The notes under the pieces: generated by a model
The model's database searches: none
What the model saw: only the letters and a program-made list of their open reading frames with translations
Told to the model about the DNA's origin: nothing
Assembly: GCA_002189035.1 (NCBI GenBank)
Contig: CM007990.1
Location: forward strand, 620,001 to 684,000
Source: Utricularia gibba
Taxonomy: Eukaryota; Streptophyta; Magnoliopsida; Lamiales; Lentibulariaceae
Direction of reading: 5' to 3'
DNA length: 64,000 nt
Program-made: the position numbers and the translations under genes
Shown here: piece by piece, positions 48,128 to 59,613 of the stretch
Layout: each line of letters starts with the position of its first letter
How positions within the stretch are numbered: the stretch's first letter is position 1

Positions 48128-49066
48128 GTTGTTCCATGGGAGAGAATTTCAGTGATAAAATGCACAAACCTTCTGAAAAAAGTCCGCTGCCGTTATCGCT
48201 TCTCCGGTAGGCGGCGGAACAGCGCCGTGCTGCCGGTGGTTCATTCAATTCCAACAATTGGACCGGCCCGTAGTTTCTATCGTCTAGCAAGAAAACCCGA
48301 AGGCCCATTGGATCATAGAAGGATCCGAAAGGTAGCCGGAAACCCTACCGGGTTAACCTAACCATGGTTTAAAAAGCGGATTCCCCATGACATGCAGAAA
48401 AAGCAGAGTGAGTGAACGCCCGCCAATTGGTCGCATGAGTGTAGCCTGGCGCCAGGTGTTTGAGCCTTAACCTAACCAAGGTTCAACAAGTGGACCCCAA
48501 CCATAGTTAACCCCTCCACTCTCAGCAATGCGCCACCACATACGATACATAAATTCCAAATAAATCTGAAAAATATGGTGCACCAAATTGCATGAATTGA
48601 AACTTGGGGTACCAAATTGTCAAATTCAGCAGAGTACGCGGGCCAAAATGGTATGAAAATTATTCCCAATTTAACCCCTCATTCTCACTATAATATTCTT
48701 CAAAAGATGAAGAGCTACCATTTCGTGCGTCTACTTGAAAATAATAGAAAATTAACTTTTTTACAAATGGATATTTGTTATTTTTGAAAATTATTTTTGG
48801 AGAATAGAAAAAAACCATTTACTATCGTTAATTTTCTTATTTTGTGTTAATTGAGTACTAAATAGGCGTGAAGGCAATAAAAAAAAGGTTTTTATTTATT
48901 TATTTATTTATTTGTTTATTTATTTATTCATTTATTATTTATTTATATTATTATTTGACAATATGTGTAGTCGCACCGTGTGTGTCATTCGCAAAATCGC
49001 TGCGCTCTGTTTCTGCAATCTTGGTAAACTACTTTGCTTTCCACCTGCAATTTCTCCTCTTCGGTG
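48128..49066. other. Intergenic region upstream of the AP2 gene
   Basis: About 940 bp. The first part may be 3' UTR of the preceding gene. The middle is anonymous. An imperfect (TTTA)n tract at 48889-48956 lies about 110-180 bp upstream of the AP2 start. I see no coding sequence or mobile element. Confidence 0.5.
48889..48956. repeat. Imperfect (TTTA)n microsatellite
   Basis: About 16 TTTA units with a few substitutions (TTTG, TTCA), directly upstream of the AP2/WRI-like gene and so possibly within its promoter. Confidence 0.9.
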
Positions 49067-50874
49067 ATGAACATCAGGAGGCGCTCTTCGCACGCTTGCA
49101 ACTCCTCGTCTTCTTCTTCCGCTCCCTGCGTCGGATCCGGTTCCGCAGCCTTCCCTCAGCCGAACATGGTCCCAATTAAACTGCAATCGGAGCTCCGTCC
49201 GACGATGAAGCGCAAGAAGAAGCACCTCCCCGGTGATGGTGAGGGTTCCCCTGATTCTAATCCCAATTCGAGAAGAACCTCCATCTACAGAGGCGTCACC
49301 AAGTAAATTCTCCTTCGCACTTCCATATTTTTGGGATGCATGCATGGTGTTTGTTGTAATTCCGCAACGAGCAAAAAAAAAGAGAAGAGTTTTCGGGTGT
49401 GGCGGTGGTGCAGGCACAGATGGACCGGCAGGTACGAGGCTCACCTTTGGGACAAGACGACGTGGAACTCCGCTCAGAAGAAGAGGGGAAAACAGAGTAC
49501 AGCTTCCCCTTTTCTTATTCGCAATTAAAAAAAAAAAAAAAAAGCGAGCATAATTTTTACTTTTTAATTTTTATTTATTGGTTTCACTGGCTTTTTATTC
49601 TTATTTAATGCGGCTAATTTTTTTCCGTTATTTTCATGTGGGTCCTACTAACAACCGAAGTTTATTTAGGTAAGCTAACTGTTAATCACTATTTCCGTAC
49701 ACGACAATTGTTGTGTTAGAGATGATGAGTCATTAACTAACATTGGAACGACGACGTTTAGGCGCTTATGATGTTGAGGAGGAAGCGGCGAGGACGTACG
49801 ATTTGGCCGCCCTAAGGTACTGGGGCACCACCGCCACCCTCAACTTCCCGGTGAGCGGAAGAACACACTGCGCACCCTGAGTGCGTGTGTGTCTTTCATG
49901 GCCTGCAACTGGTTGTCTTGTTCACGAGCAGTTTGTTCCTTTGAGCGTTCGAGATTGACGGTTGTCTTCGCGAAATGCAGGAGGAAACGTATGCGAAGGA
50001 GGTGGAGGAGATGGGCAAGTTCACGAGGGAGGAGTATTTGGCTTCCTTGAGGCGCAACAGCAGTGGATTTTCGAGGGGCATCTCCAAGTATCGCGGTGTC
50101 GCAAGGTAAAGAAAGAAGCATTTGGCTCCCTTGGTGTTTTTAGTGAAGTTGGCTGCTTGCTTTTGGCAACAGACATCACCACAATGGTCGATGGGAGGCT
50201 CGGATCGGTCGCGTGTGCGGCAACAAGTATCTCTACCTGGGAACTTACAGTATGTTCTTCGCCTCCATCCATGTCGATTGACAGAATGAGGGGTAGCTAA
50301 TCATGGGGTGCATTGTTTGTTCCAAGCAGACACTGAGGAAGAAGCAGCAGCAGCCTATGATATGGCAGCGATACAGTTTCGAGGTGCGAATGCAGTAACA
50401 AACTTCGACATCAACAAATACGTTGGCAAGCCAAAGAAAGCTGAAGATACGGCAGTAGCCCAAGTGAAACAGAGGGCAGATAAGCCACCCCTTTCCGCAG
50501 AGGAATTGCATGACCACCTCCAAAAGGATGTGCAGAGATGTCATTTACCAGAATTGAGGCCAGTGGAGTTCATTGTATCTGAAGGAATGGCCGATGGCCA
50601 TGACAATCCGTGGGATCTATGCCTTGATATCGCATTCGATGCTCCATCCCTCCCGGATGTGGTAGTGATGGAAGAAGCTTCTCAGTTTTTTGACTACAGA
50701 GGATTTGAGGATGACATAGAATGCATCTTTGATGAGCCGTTGGGCGCCCTGCCTGATGCCATTTCAGGCATTGGAGACCACCAGCTTAAGAACTTGGTGG
50801 CAGCCGACCAGGGAGATTCATCATCGTCTTCTCCATATTCTTCCACATCAATTTGCAGCAGCAACATGTTATGA
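49067..50874 (+). CDS. WRINKLED1-type transcription factor with two AP2 domains
   Basis: WRI-type AP2 factors activate glycolytic and fatty-acid-synthesis genes for oil, cutin or wax supply. Seven exons: 49067-49302, 49414-49496, 49661-49669, 49762-49850, 49981-50105, 50173-50249, 50330-50874; 1164 nt, 387 aa, in phase throughout. AP2 domain 1: [20 protein letters not shown], then [30 protein letters not shown]2 domain 2: [62 protein letters not shown] with YLYLGTY places it in the WRI group, not AINTEGUMENTA. Exon 3 is only 9 nt and supplies the tripeptide that in AtWRI1 reads VYL. The Ser-rich N-terminus and acidic C-terminus ([11 protein letters not shown]) fit an activator. The start is the first ATG in frame; which WRI paralogue (1, 3 or 4) I cannot say. 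Confidence 0.9.
49527..49543 (+). repeat. Poly-A tract in an intron of the AP2 gene
   Basis: Seventeen consecutive A in the intron just upstream of the 9-nt exon. A simple repeat. Confidence 0.9.
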
Positions 50875-52509
50875 TTCTCATCTCCAAATGTGATGGTTCT
50901 TTAATGCGTTTTTGCTTTCCTAGAGAACAAGATTTCTTCCATTCCTGCATTTTTTATGAACTCAATGTCAATCAATTTGAAAATGCAAATAGATCCACAA
51001 GGAGTTTCATTCCAGAAACACCACCACAGGGATGCTAGAAAAGATACCTCCTGGCCGTATGACGTATCTCCTGCTCCTCTTCTGCTACAACAACATTCAA
51101 GTTGCAAGCAGGTTTAACATGAAACCTCACTCTTCAAAACAAAAATTCAAGCCCATCTTATATGTTAAATCAGTAAAACCGGCACAAGACTGTCCACTCC
51201 TTCAATTAGCAAATCTGAAAACGGTAGCGGCTAAGAGTTTGAATCCCTACAAACCATGCACAGAGTGTATATATTGTAGCACTGAAAGTATGGTCTGCAA
51301 CAAGAACACCCTGGATTCTTCTTATCAATGGGGGAGGCTTTCAAGGTCAAGTAAGCATGGTCAGTAGCAGTGGGAAATGAAGAGCTTTAATTGCAATGGA
51401 AGATGCCAAAAGCAAATCAAGTGTCAGGCAGGAGAAGAATCTCCTGCACAAAGCAAGAAACTATTAGCACACTGGGACCAAACCAAAATGCCATAATAAT
51501 GTGTAAAAAATGTCAGGGGAGAAGTCGCAGTCATCTGTAAAGGAAGAAATTAGAGTTTCTGGGACCAACTCGAGTGCAAAATCAAGAACAGATGACAGGG
51601 CACTAGCACAAGCAAAACTACTTGTTTGCATCCAGGAAGTACATGTTGCAAAATCATAACTACTTCGATAGGATGATGACTTTAGGCTGAAGCAAAATGT
51701 GTGTATGGTGTTCATGCATACTTTGGAACAGCTTCACACAGTGCATTCACACTGGAATCAGAATGACATGTGAACTGAAACAAAAAGACAATGATGATAA
51801 ACAGCTCAGCAAAAGTATAGTGTTAGAAGGACAAAGAGCAATCAAGGCAAAGAAACGCTCAAAGTGGGCAATATACCACCCTGGAACACTGACAACAATG
51901 AAATACACCAAGCTTCACAGGGAGTTCTGTAATACTGACTAAATATAAGTCAAATTAGGATTCAATTCAACAGGAGGCTCCTGAATCATCCCCAACCGTC
52001 AAGATTGCCTTCTCAATTCCGCCGCCGCTTCCATAGGAGTCATCCTCGGCCGCAGTCTACCACATCGATTGTCCCGCCGGTGGTCCATTCTGCAGATAAT
52101 TACCCGGATCAACTCCAGGAAAAGCGGGTCGGGTCGCCCCATCATCTTGACCCATTTGTGTATGTATAATAATAGGGAACACCAGCAGCAGCGGCGGCGG
52201 CGGCCGGCGGGGCCAGAATCCACGCATGAACTTATCTGAGTTGTTTTCAATTTGACGTTAAAAACTATATCATTTTCCTCTTTCAATCCAATCCCTCCCA
52301 AGAACGATACGAAGCAATTGGGTGTGTTGATGTGTGTGCGTTTTCCCATGGGCAAGCAGACGTGGCACGCACATGCAGCGTCTCTGATCACCACGTCACG
52401 TAGAGATGACGTAGGATCCACTCATGTCCTCCTCCATTCTTCTTCTTCCTCCTCAAATATAAAACCCCACCTGCCTCTCAGCTCTCTGGGTAGAGAAAAG
52501 TGAGGTCCC
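50875..52509. other. Long intergenic region between the AP2 and HIPP genes
   Basis: About 1.6 kb. The first few hundred bases are probably 3' UTR of the AP2 gene. 51000-51960 has moderate GC content and no ORF resembling a protein I know; a non-coding transcript is possible. On the - strand a short ORF ends at 51999 (about 48 codons from the paired ATG codons near 52142, Arg-rich, with MTPMEAAAELRRQS at its C-terminus); I could not match it to a family. The last 150 bp is the HIPP promoter, described separately. Confidence 0.4.
52360..52464 (+). promoter_or_regulatory. HIPP promoter with ABRE/ACGT motifs and a TATA box
   Basis: GACGTGGC at 52360-52367 contains the ABA-responsive ACGTGGC core. 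CCACGTCACGTAG at about 52391-52403 has two ACGT cores, and TGACGTAG at about 52407-52414 contains the TGACG bZIP core. TATAAAA stands at 52458-52464, 46 bp before the ATG at 52510. Taken together this suggests bZIP-controlled, stress-responsive expression; binding itself is inferred. Confidence 0.6.
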
Positions 52510-53762
52510 ATGGGAGAGGTGCAGTGCGGTCTCCATTGTTCTTCATTTTTAACTCCTTTTGCTTTCTGCTACCTCTAAATTTCCCCCATCTTTTTTTTTT
52601 GTTTTGATCGCAGCAGGAAGAGAAGAAGAAGCCAGAAGAATCCCCCAACGCCGAGGAGAAGTCGAAAGAAAATGCTCCGGAAGCTAAGAAGCCGGAACCC
52701 GACGGCGGAAACAACAAGTCCGACGAGTCCCCGCCGCCACCGCCGTCTCCTCCCCGCCTCAGGAAATTATCTTAAAAGTTTTCATGCACTGCGAGGGATG
52801 CGCCAGAAAAGTCCGGGCTTGTTTGAAAGGATTTCAAGGTAATTCAAATGTAGAACTCTTACACAGTCACTTGGCCTTTTCATTGTATGCTTGTTATGCA
52901 GGAGTCGAGGAGGTAAAAACAGACTGTAAAGCAAGCCAAGTGACGGTAAAAGGTGAGAAAGCAGATCCAATGAAGGTTCTCGAGAGGGTACAGAGGAAGA
53001 GCCACCGGAAGGTTGAGCTCATTTCTCCGGTTCCAAAGCCGCCGACGGAGGAACCGCAGAAGAAAGAGGAGAAAGAACCAAAGCCTGATGAGGGAAATGA
53101 AAAGGTGAAGACTTTTTAACTCTTCTCTGTAGATTTTAGACATCTTTGATTGATCCATAATGTGAAATTCCTCGTTTTTGTCTGGTTCTCCCACAGTCAC
53201 CTCCCCTGACCGTGGTTCTAAGTGTCTGCATGCATTGCGACGCCTGTGCTCAGGAGATCAAGAAGAGAATCCTCAGAATGAAAGGTAAACCGTTTTCCAC
53301 CTTCTCCTTTTTAATCCAATTTACCGCGGCGCTTAACGGCGCTTTCCCATAGGAGTTGAGAGTGTAGATCCGGACCTGAAGTCATCCAGAGTGACGGTAA
53401 AGGGTGTCTTCGAGCCGGAAAAGCTGGTGGAATACGTGTACAGAAGAACGGGGAAGCAAGCGACGATCATCAACGAGGAGCCGGAGAAGAAAGAAGAGAG
53501 TAAGCCCAAAGAAGACAAGGATGCCGCTGCTTCCAGCAGCGAACAGGCCGAAAAAGAAGGCAAAAAGGACGACTCCACGGCGGCGCCGGCGCCTGCGGAG
53601 CCAGAGGACCCGAAAGTCGACATGAAGAAGAACGAGCTGTACTACTATTACCCACAGAACATGCACTTCAACCCCATGAAGAGATTCATGCTGGAGGATT
53701 ACACCTACCACGCGCCGCAGATGTTCAGCGACGAGAACCCCAACGCCTGCTCGGTGATGTAA
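52510..53762 (+). CDS. HIPP: Heavy-metal-associated isoprenylated plant protein (HIPP), two HMA domains; one-base frameshift in exon 2
   Basis: HIPPs bind metal ions through HMA domains and are membrane-anchored by a C-terminal lipid. Five exons: 52510-52518, 52614-52838, 52902-53104, 53197-53284, 53353-53762. The N-terminal part is Lys/Glu/Pro-rich. HMA1 has KVFMHCEGCARKVR and HMA2 has SVCMHCDACAQEIKKR; the CxxC pairs are intact, each domain continuing with GVE(E/S)V and VTVKG. The tail is Glu/Lys/Ala-rich, then YYYYP and the CaaX box CSVM, a farnesylation signal. Exon 2 is 225 nt where phase needs 226: the Lys/Pro-rich N-terminal frame and the HMA1 frame are out of register, and one extra C in the run 52752-52755 joins them (PPPPQEIILKV). 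As written, the frame stops at about 52773. Probable consensus error or real lesion. Confidence 0.88.
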
Positions 53763-56700
53763 ATTCGTCAGGGAGACGAGGGTAAAATGGGAAGGAACGG
53801 GACTTCCGTTTCTCCCTCAAACGATGATGTCCTTGTCGGACGGTGGGCCCCTTGTTCTCTGTAGGGGCCCACAGTAGAATGATGGACGGAAAGGAGCTGT
53901 AGAATATTGTGGGCTCAAGTTCTGTTCTCTCTCACTTTACTGCTGCTGCTGCTGTTTCTTCCATCCATCTCTTGCCTTATAAACTGAAATTACCGTAATA
54001 CCCCTTACATTCATAATTCTTGTCAAAAACCTAGGGTTACTGATGTAATAAAATAGGTGGGTTTACTTTTATTTGGGATGAAAAAAAAATACTTGGATAG
54101 AAAAAAAAACTTAATTCTACCTTTGAGTTATTTTTATTATATGATTTCAATATATATCTTTTTAATCATACATAAGTTAACCAATCAGTCAAACATATAA
54201 ACAATTTTTAGTTTTCTATAGAAACCCTTTATATCAATCTAACAAAACACATTCTATTATTTGAAACGAATAATATAAAAAAAATTAAAATTGTAAAAAT
54301 TTGGTGTTTTAAAAAAAATAATATCTTATAAAAAGAAATTGAATTGTTATTATTATAAAAAAAAGTTAGATTACATATATAGTAAATGATGATAATTGAT
54401 ATCAAAATAAAATTCTATCCCATAATTACTATCGAGTTTTTAAAGCAACGGGAGTACATAGTATTGTAAAACATAAAATCATAAGAGTTTAATATTCGAA
54501 ATAAATAATATCTGGTATAAATAACGTGAGTCATTATCGTGTAAAATAAAGGGAAAGCCTTGCGAGGGCTCCATACAATGGACCAGATTTCCTTTTATCT
54601 CCACGTTCCCAAAAGCGACTCCTTTTTCATGACTACCGAAGTAAATGGCGAGAAAGCAGTAGATGTTGGTGGTCAAGGGGTGGGACATGTCTACTGTCAA
54701 TCGTCACTGGGAGGAAGGCAGTCGCAGAGGAGGATTCGTGAGGGTAAAAACCAACCGGAGGTGGTAAATTCCAAGCCCGGCGGCAGAGCACAGTGGAGGT
54801 GAATGTGTTTTCACCGCGACAACCTCATTCCCCCACCTTTACTGCACTGCACACACAAGTGTTCCTTCACCTTTTCTTTCTTTCTGCTGGCCCGCGCCAT
54901 CATCTCCCCCCTTGAAAAGGCTATGCTACCAGATTGAGGGCTGGAATGAATGGAATGAAAACACCATCGCTTAGATGATGGAATCATAGTATGAGTAACT
55001 ATAGGTAAAACTCAATTATATAATAAACGTGAATTATATTAGTAAAAATTAAATTCAATGAATTACTACTATTGATCTATAATCTCTTATATATTTAATT
55101 ACTTTAATTTCATTTTGTAATGTGAGTAATTGCTTGTTGTAATAGTTGCTTATTTGATATGGGTAGCAGAAGGTGTGTGTGTGTGTGGTGCCAAGGTTGG
55201 TTGGCTTGCTGATTCTGAAATCATCTGAAATATAACTAGAGTTGATTTTGGGTTGCTTGGCACATGGGGCTGGGGGGGCAAAAGGCAAGCTACTGTGTGT
55301 GGAGGATTAAGACAAGTCATGGTCCCTAACACATCTTCATCCTGCTGCAGATTCTAATCAGCTCTATAGCACCAGCGCTCCTTCCTTTAATCGTCTGAAC
55401 GTGGGATGGAATCAACCACACAAAGTATTGTGTTTTCCCTGTCAAACAAAGGCTTTGTATAAAGGTGTGCAGATTTGTTTTACTACACAATGAATCTCTG
55501 TCCTTTTTGAAAGAAAGAAAGAAAGAGAGGGTGGGTTGGTGCCTCCTTGGCTCTACTTTTCCTGCTAAAGTCCTAACCACCTCACGCTTATCTGTCCCTT
55601 TATATCACAAAATCAAACATTTTGCATCATTTGCAGACAGCACAGCAACATGGGCTGGCTCGTTTTATCAAGAAAACCCCCATCTGATTCTGATCTTCCA
55701 TCTGAAACAAAAAGGAGGAAAGTTGAGACATGATGGTGAGCTGCATTCACCACTTCTTATCTTGTAGTACAAAGATAGAAGGAAATCAGGAAATGTGTGG
55801 TTGAATGGATTCACATGGCAGCCACATCTGGGACTGGGAGAGAGGGGAGGGGACCCTCTCTGATACACTGCTTTTTCTTCTTTGAATTGCGAAGAGATGC
55901 AGCTGTTTGCTGAGTAGGACTGCAGTGAAATCAACCCCACACACACCAAACACACCCCTCCATTATCATCTCCTGCTTCTGCTTCTTGCCCTGGAGAAGA
56001 GAACAGAAGAATTCTTCTGTTTAAATATATTTTGAAATATAAATAAAAATTATTAAACCCCATTATTATAACATTTAAATACATAAATAAATCAACATTC
56101 AAAAAGGGGAACTTTGCATTTTGTATTTTTTTTATTTGTGTAAATATTTGTTAAATGGGAAAGCAAAAAATGACGGCGGTAAATCCTATAAAAATACAGC
56201 CGTCATTTGTGGTTTTGAGTGCGAGTGACGTATGCGACTTTTCCTGCGGGTGACAGCTTTCGCTTTTGCTCGGATTTTAAGACGTGGAGTCTGAGATTTT
56301 ACCGCAGCTTTTCTTACAAATTTTGAGTTATAAAATACGCTACTCCTATTTATTAATTTTATTATTATTTATTTCAGTTCATGAAAAAATGATCATTTTT
56401 AATTTTTTTTTCATATATTAAAATAAACAAATAATATGGAAAATAAGCATTTTTATTAGACACACATTATAAGATAATACTAAATCACCTTTAATTCAAA
56501 ATAAATATTATTTTTATTTTTTATATTGTATTTTATTTTAAATTTTTTCAAAAATATTTGTTCGACTCCAATTTGTAGTTAGCGTCCTTGCCTCAAGCCC
56601 GATTCTAATGGGTTTGAACTATGATTTGAACCAAATTAGTCACTTCCACCAGCCCATTTCAATTAGTTCAGATGAGTAATAGATATACTCGTATTATTAG

Positions 56701-56962
56701 AACAAATAATCATACATTTGAAAATTAAAATGATATGCTTAATATATAATAAATTACGAGCCATTAATACTTGATTACACTTTATTTTTTTAAATATAAT
56801 CTATGTTTATTATGTATTTAAACTTCGGATATATATACACCAGAGTCACTACATCCTTAAGTTCAACACGTATAAATGCGTTACTACATAAATCAGAATT
56901 TCGTAAGTTTACATGTTCGCCCCATATAAATTAACATAAGAACCAAATTAGGGACCACGAAA
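53763..56962. other. 3.2-kb AT-rich intergenic region
   Basis: The largest gene-free stretch. 53763-54000 is likely the HIPP 3' UTR, with a short (CTG)n run near 53940-53954. 54000-54550 and 56100-56950 are very AT-rich. 54550-55990 has higher GC, with a (GT)n tract at 55173-55188 and a (GAAA)n tract near 55514-55527. A 10-bp inverted repeat (AAATGACGGC 56168-56177; GCCGTCATTT 56199-56208) is present. Short ORFs occur on both strands but none looks like a protein family, and I see no known microRNA sequence or transposon ends. Confidence 0.5.
55173..55188. repeat. (GT)n microsatellite
   Basis: About seven to eight GT units in intergenic DNA. Confidence 0.85.
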
Positions 56963-58433
56963 CTACACATTGGACTTGTCTTCCGCCACCCTCTCCATGG
57001 AGCCCTCTCCTTCCTCCCCATCCGGCCTTCTCTTCTTGTACACCATGTACAAGATTATTTGCACCAGAGCGAAAATGAACCCCAATATATTCGGAGCCTA
57101 TGAACAAAAATTCCAGGTTTGAGACGGGTCGAACCGATTAATCGAAAGAGACATAGAGTAAGATATGACCATGATATGAAGATCCTTGAGAAAGAACCCG
57201 TAGAAGAACCACATCACTGCATTGGAAAGAAGGGCGAACGACAAAGCTGCGGGCATGTACTCCACACTCTTTGTCCGAATCACTTTCATCTGCATGTAAT
57301 AACATAAATGTTCACTAGGGCAAATGGAAATATATATGCTTTTTTAATAATATCAAATAATTTCACTATGTATATGAGATGTTCAGAACGATGTGATTTG
57401 GGATTCCAATTTTGATGTGAAGTTGATTTTTGGTTTATTTTAAAAATAAAATATTATTCTTGTCACCTACAAAAGATAAATGCGATAAAAAATATTTTTA
57501 CTAACATAATATTTGATTATAAAAAATATGTATTATTTAAGTTTGATATAAATAGTGTTTTGGAAAAGTAAAAAATTAAAGTATAAATAAAATTGAGAAT
57601 ATTCTGAAAAATTCTTTTTGAAAAAAATGTGTTGAAGTTGAAATAAAATTGAAAATTAAGAGATATCCTATTTTTTAATTTAGTTTGTATTATTTGATTG
57701 TTTATTTTTTTTAAAAAAAAAAAAGAGTAGAAAAGACAGTGTTTTTGTTACCATGATACTCAAGGGTGCTACAAATACAGCGAGGGCGAAGGACATGGAA
57801 ACCCATCCCACGACCTGGACGCGTCCTTGTTTCACGACGAGCATCGTGAGGGAGAGGAGCAACCCGAACCCGAGTGCGATGAGGAGGAGGAGCTTCAAAG
57901 CTGCTATCTGCGATCGGAAAAAGGGATGGATATTGGACGGCGTGCCGATCGGAAAAAGGGAGAGTTAGTCAGTGTGTCAGTCAGCTGGTGAGACGTTACC
58001 CTGGCTCTTTTATCGGCGTAGGTGACGAAGACGGCGATGTAAAGCGTCTCGACGACGAGCCCAAAGGAGTTGATGGTGATGAGTAGAGCGACGTTCTTCT
58101 TCAGCATGCCGTAGTAGAGCCAGAGGACGCAGCTCAGCCATGCAACAGCGTAAGGGACGCTGTGAAACCCCTCCGTTGATTTCTTCTTCACTATTCGGTA
58201 AAAAGTTGGCCTGTCGCGCCGCTCCCAAGGTTAAAAAGATGAAAAAAAAATGAAGGGAAGCCAAGTGCACTTACACCGGAGCCAGAAACACCATCACAGA
58301 AACCACGTTACCTAGAAAACCCACATCAGAACTCCATCAGAACCTAAAATCTCTTGCAAAAAAGGTGATTGATGTACCCACCCAGAAGCCCGAAGGTGAA
58401 CTGAAGCGGGTGGTGGAGATTGAAGATCGCCAT
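56963..58433 (-). CDS. SWEET: SWEET sugar facilitator (MtN3/saliva family)
   Basis: SWEETs are energy-independent sugar uniporters with two triple-helix bundles joined by a linker helix (seven membrane helices). Six exons: 58433-58382, 58311-58275, 58210-58000, 57907-57752, 57289-57170, 57097-56963; 236 aa, in phase. First MtN3 repeat: [40 protein letters not shown] with conserved Pro and Trp, then [20 protein letters not shown]. Second repeat: [66 protein letters not shown]. The cytosolic tail is short (about 24 residues, Glu-rich). Sequence features resemble the sucrose-transporting clade III; the clade is inferred. A TATA-like TATTTAA stands at 58513-58519 on the - strand, 80 bp upstream of the start. 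Confidence 0.93.
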
Positions 58434-59613
58434 GGAGGTGATTATTCTACCTTCTTCCTGCCAGCCTCTCTGTGTCTGGGGTTACTGCAAAGTGCAAGCA
58501 GGAGGGAGAGGCTTAAATAGAGGTAAAAAAGAGGGAGCCGAGTTCTGGTAAGAATTAAAAGGCTTCTGGTGCATTGAATCGAAGTTAAGGTGTGTGGAAG
58601 AGAGTCAAGCGTAGGGCGATCGATAGCGATGATTTGCGATGCTCCTGCAAGTACTTGGAAGGGAAACATTTCTTGAAGGCAAAAAGGTACCCTCAAATTG
58701 GCACAATGCCGACTTTGTACCATCCCCAAACAACCACAATAATAATATTATTATTTATATTGCATGAAAATGAGAACATTGTAACAAAAATAATTCAATT
58801 TTAGTTCATTACAAAACTTATCAAGTTTTAAAATTACAATATATATATATATACAAGGAAGATCTAAATAGTTTTCAAAATTTTTAAAAAATGAATCTGT
58901 TTGTGTCACCATGAACGGATTATTGTTTTATAAAATTTTATATTAGGGTTTTTCGTATTCACATTTCGATGAATCAAATGATACACTTATTAAAATTATA
59001 TTGTATTCACATTTTGTATAATTTAAAATGATGATGGTAACATTGCATTCGTATCTGCATTTTATATGATTCAAAGTGATGATGATTATATCATATTTGT
59101 ATTTGCGTCTCTATCGTTATAACTATGTTAAAATTAAAATCGATTAATTTTGGTAAATGAAAGATTAAATATTTAATTTCATAAATTAGAATGTAAATTA
59201 TTTACAAAAAAACAAATTGAGTATAATACAATTTTTAAATTTGGGAATTAAAATATTTATACTACCTGTAATTTGGATTTACACCGAAAAATTCCAATCA
59301 ATAAATATTGTTTAATTGGACAAAAATGCACAGAATGGAAACTTGAGGGGCGAAATAGTATTTTACGATTAAGTATGGGCCGCTTTTGACATTTTTGGTT
59401 TTTTTGGGGAACTAAATGAAGACATAAGCATGTTATTTACCGCCACAAAAGAAATATTTTTTTCAAGGCGATGGCCATGCGCTGCCTCTTAACTAACATA
59501 ACTGTTTTCTAAAAAAAGCGAGCGGTTATTCATCTTCTATTCAGTTTTCGGTTACCTTTTTTGGCGCCCATTTCTTCTTCCCCCCGCGTTGATTAGTTTG
59601 GATAGGATCTTTA
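58434..59613. promoter_or_regulatory. Divergent region between SWEET and the myristoylated-protein gene
   Basis: About 1.2 kb. Near the SWEET side is the TATA-like element at 58513-58519 (- strand). The centre (58740-59450) is AT-rich, with an (AT)n tract at 58839-58853. On the right side TTTGGCGC at 59560-59567 (+ strand), 47 bp before the next ATG, matches the E2F consensus TTTSSCGC. No ORF. Confidence 0.5.

Noticed and set aside
49034-49066. Upstream TTG start for the AP2 gene.
   Set aside because: Non-ATG initiation is not needed; ATG 49067 is in the same frame and the extra residues show no conservation.
51999-52142. Small Arg-rich ORF on the - strand (about 48 codons).
   Set aside because: No family match, no clear promoter or splice context; listed only as part of the intergenic description.
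55668-56102. 144-codon open frame on the - strand in the large spacer.
   Set aside because: Composition is low complexity at the N-terminus, no motif or homology that I can recognise; probably chance.
56168-56208. 10-bp inverted repeat with 21-nt loop as a possible MITE or microRNA precursor.
   Set aside because: Too short for either, no target-site duplication, and no known mature microRNA sequence.
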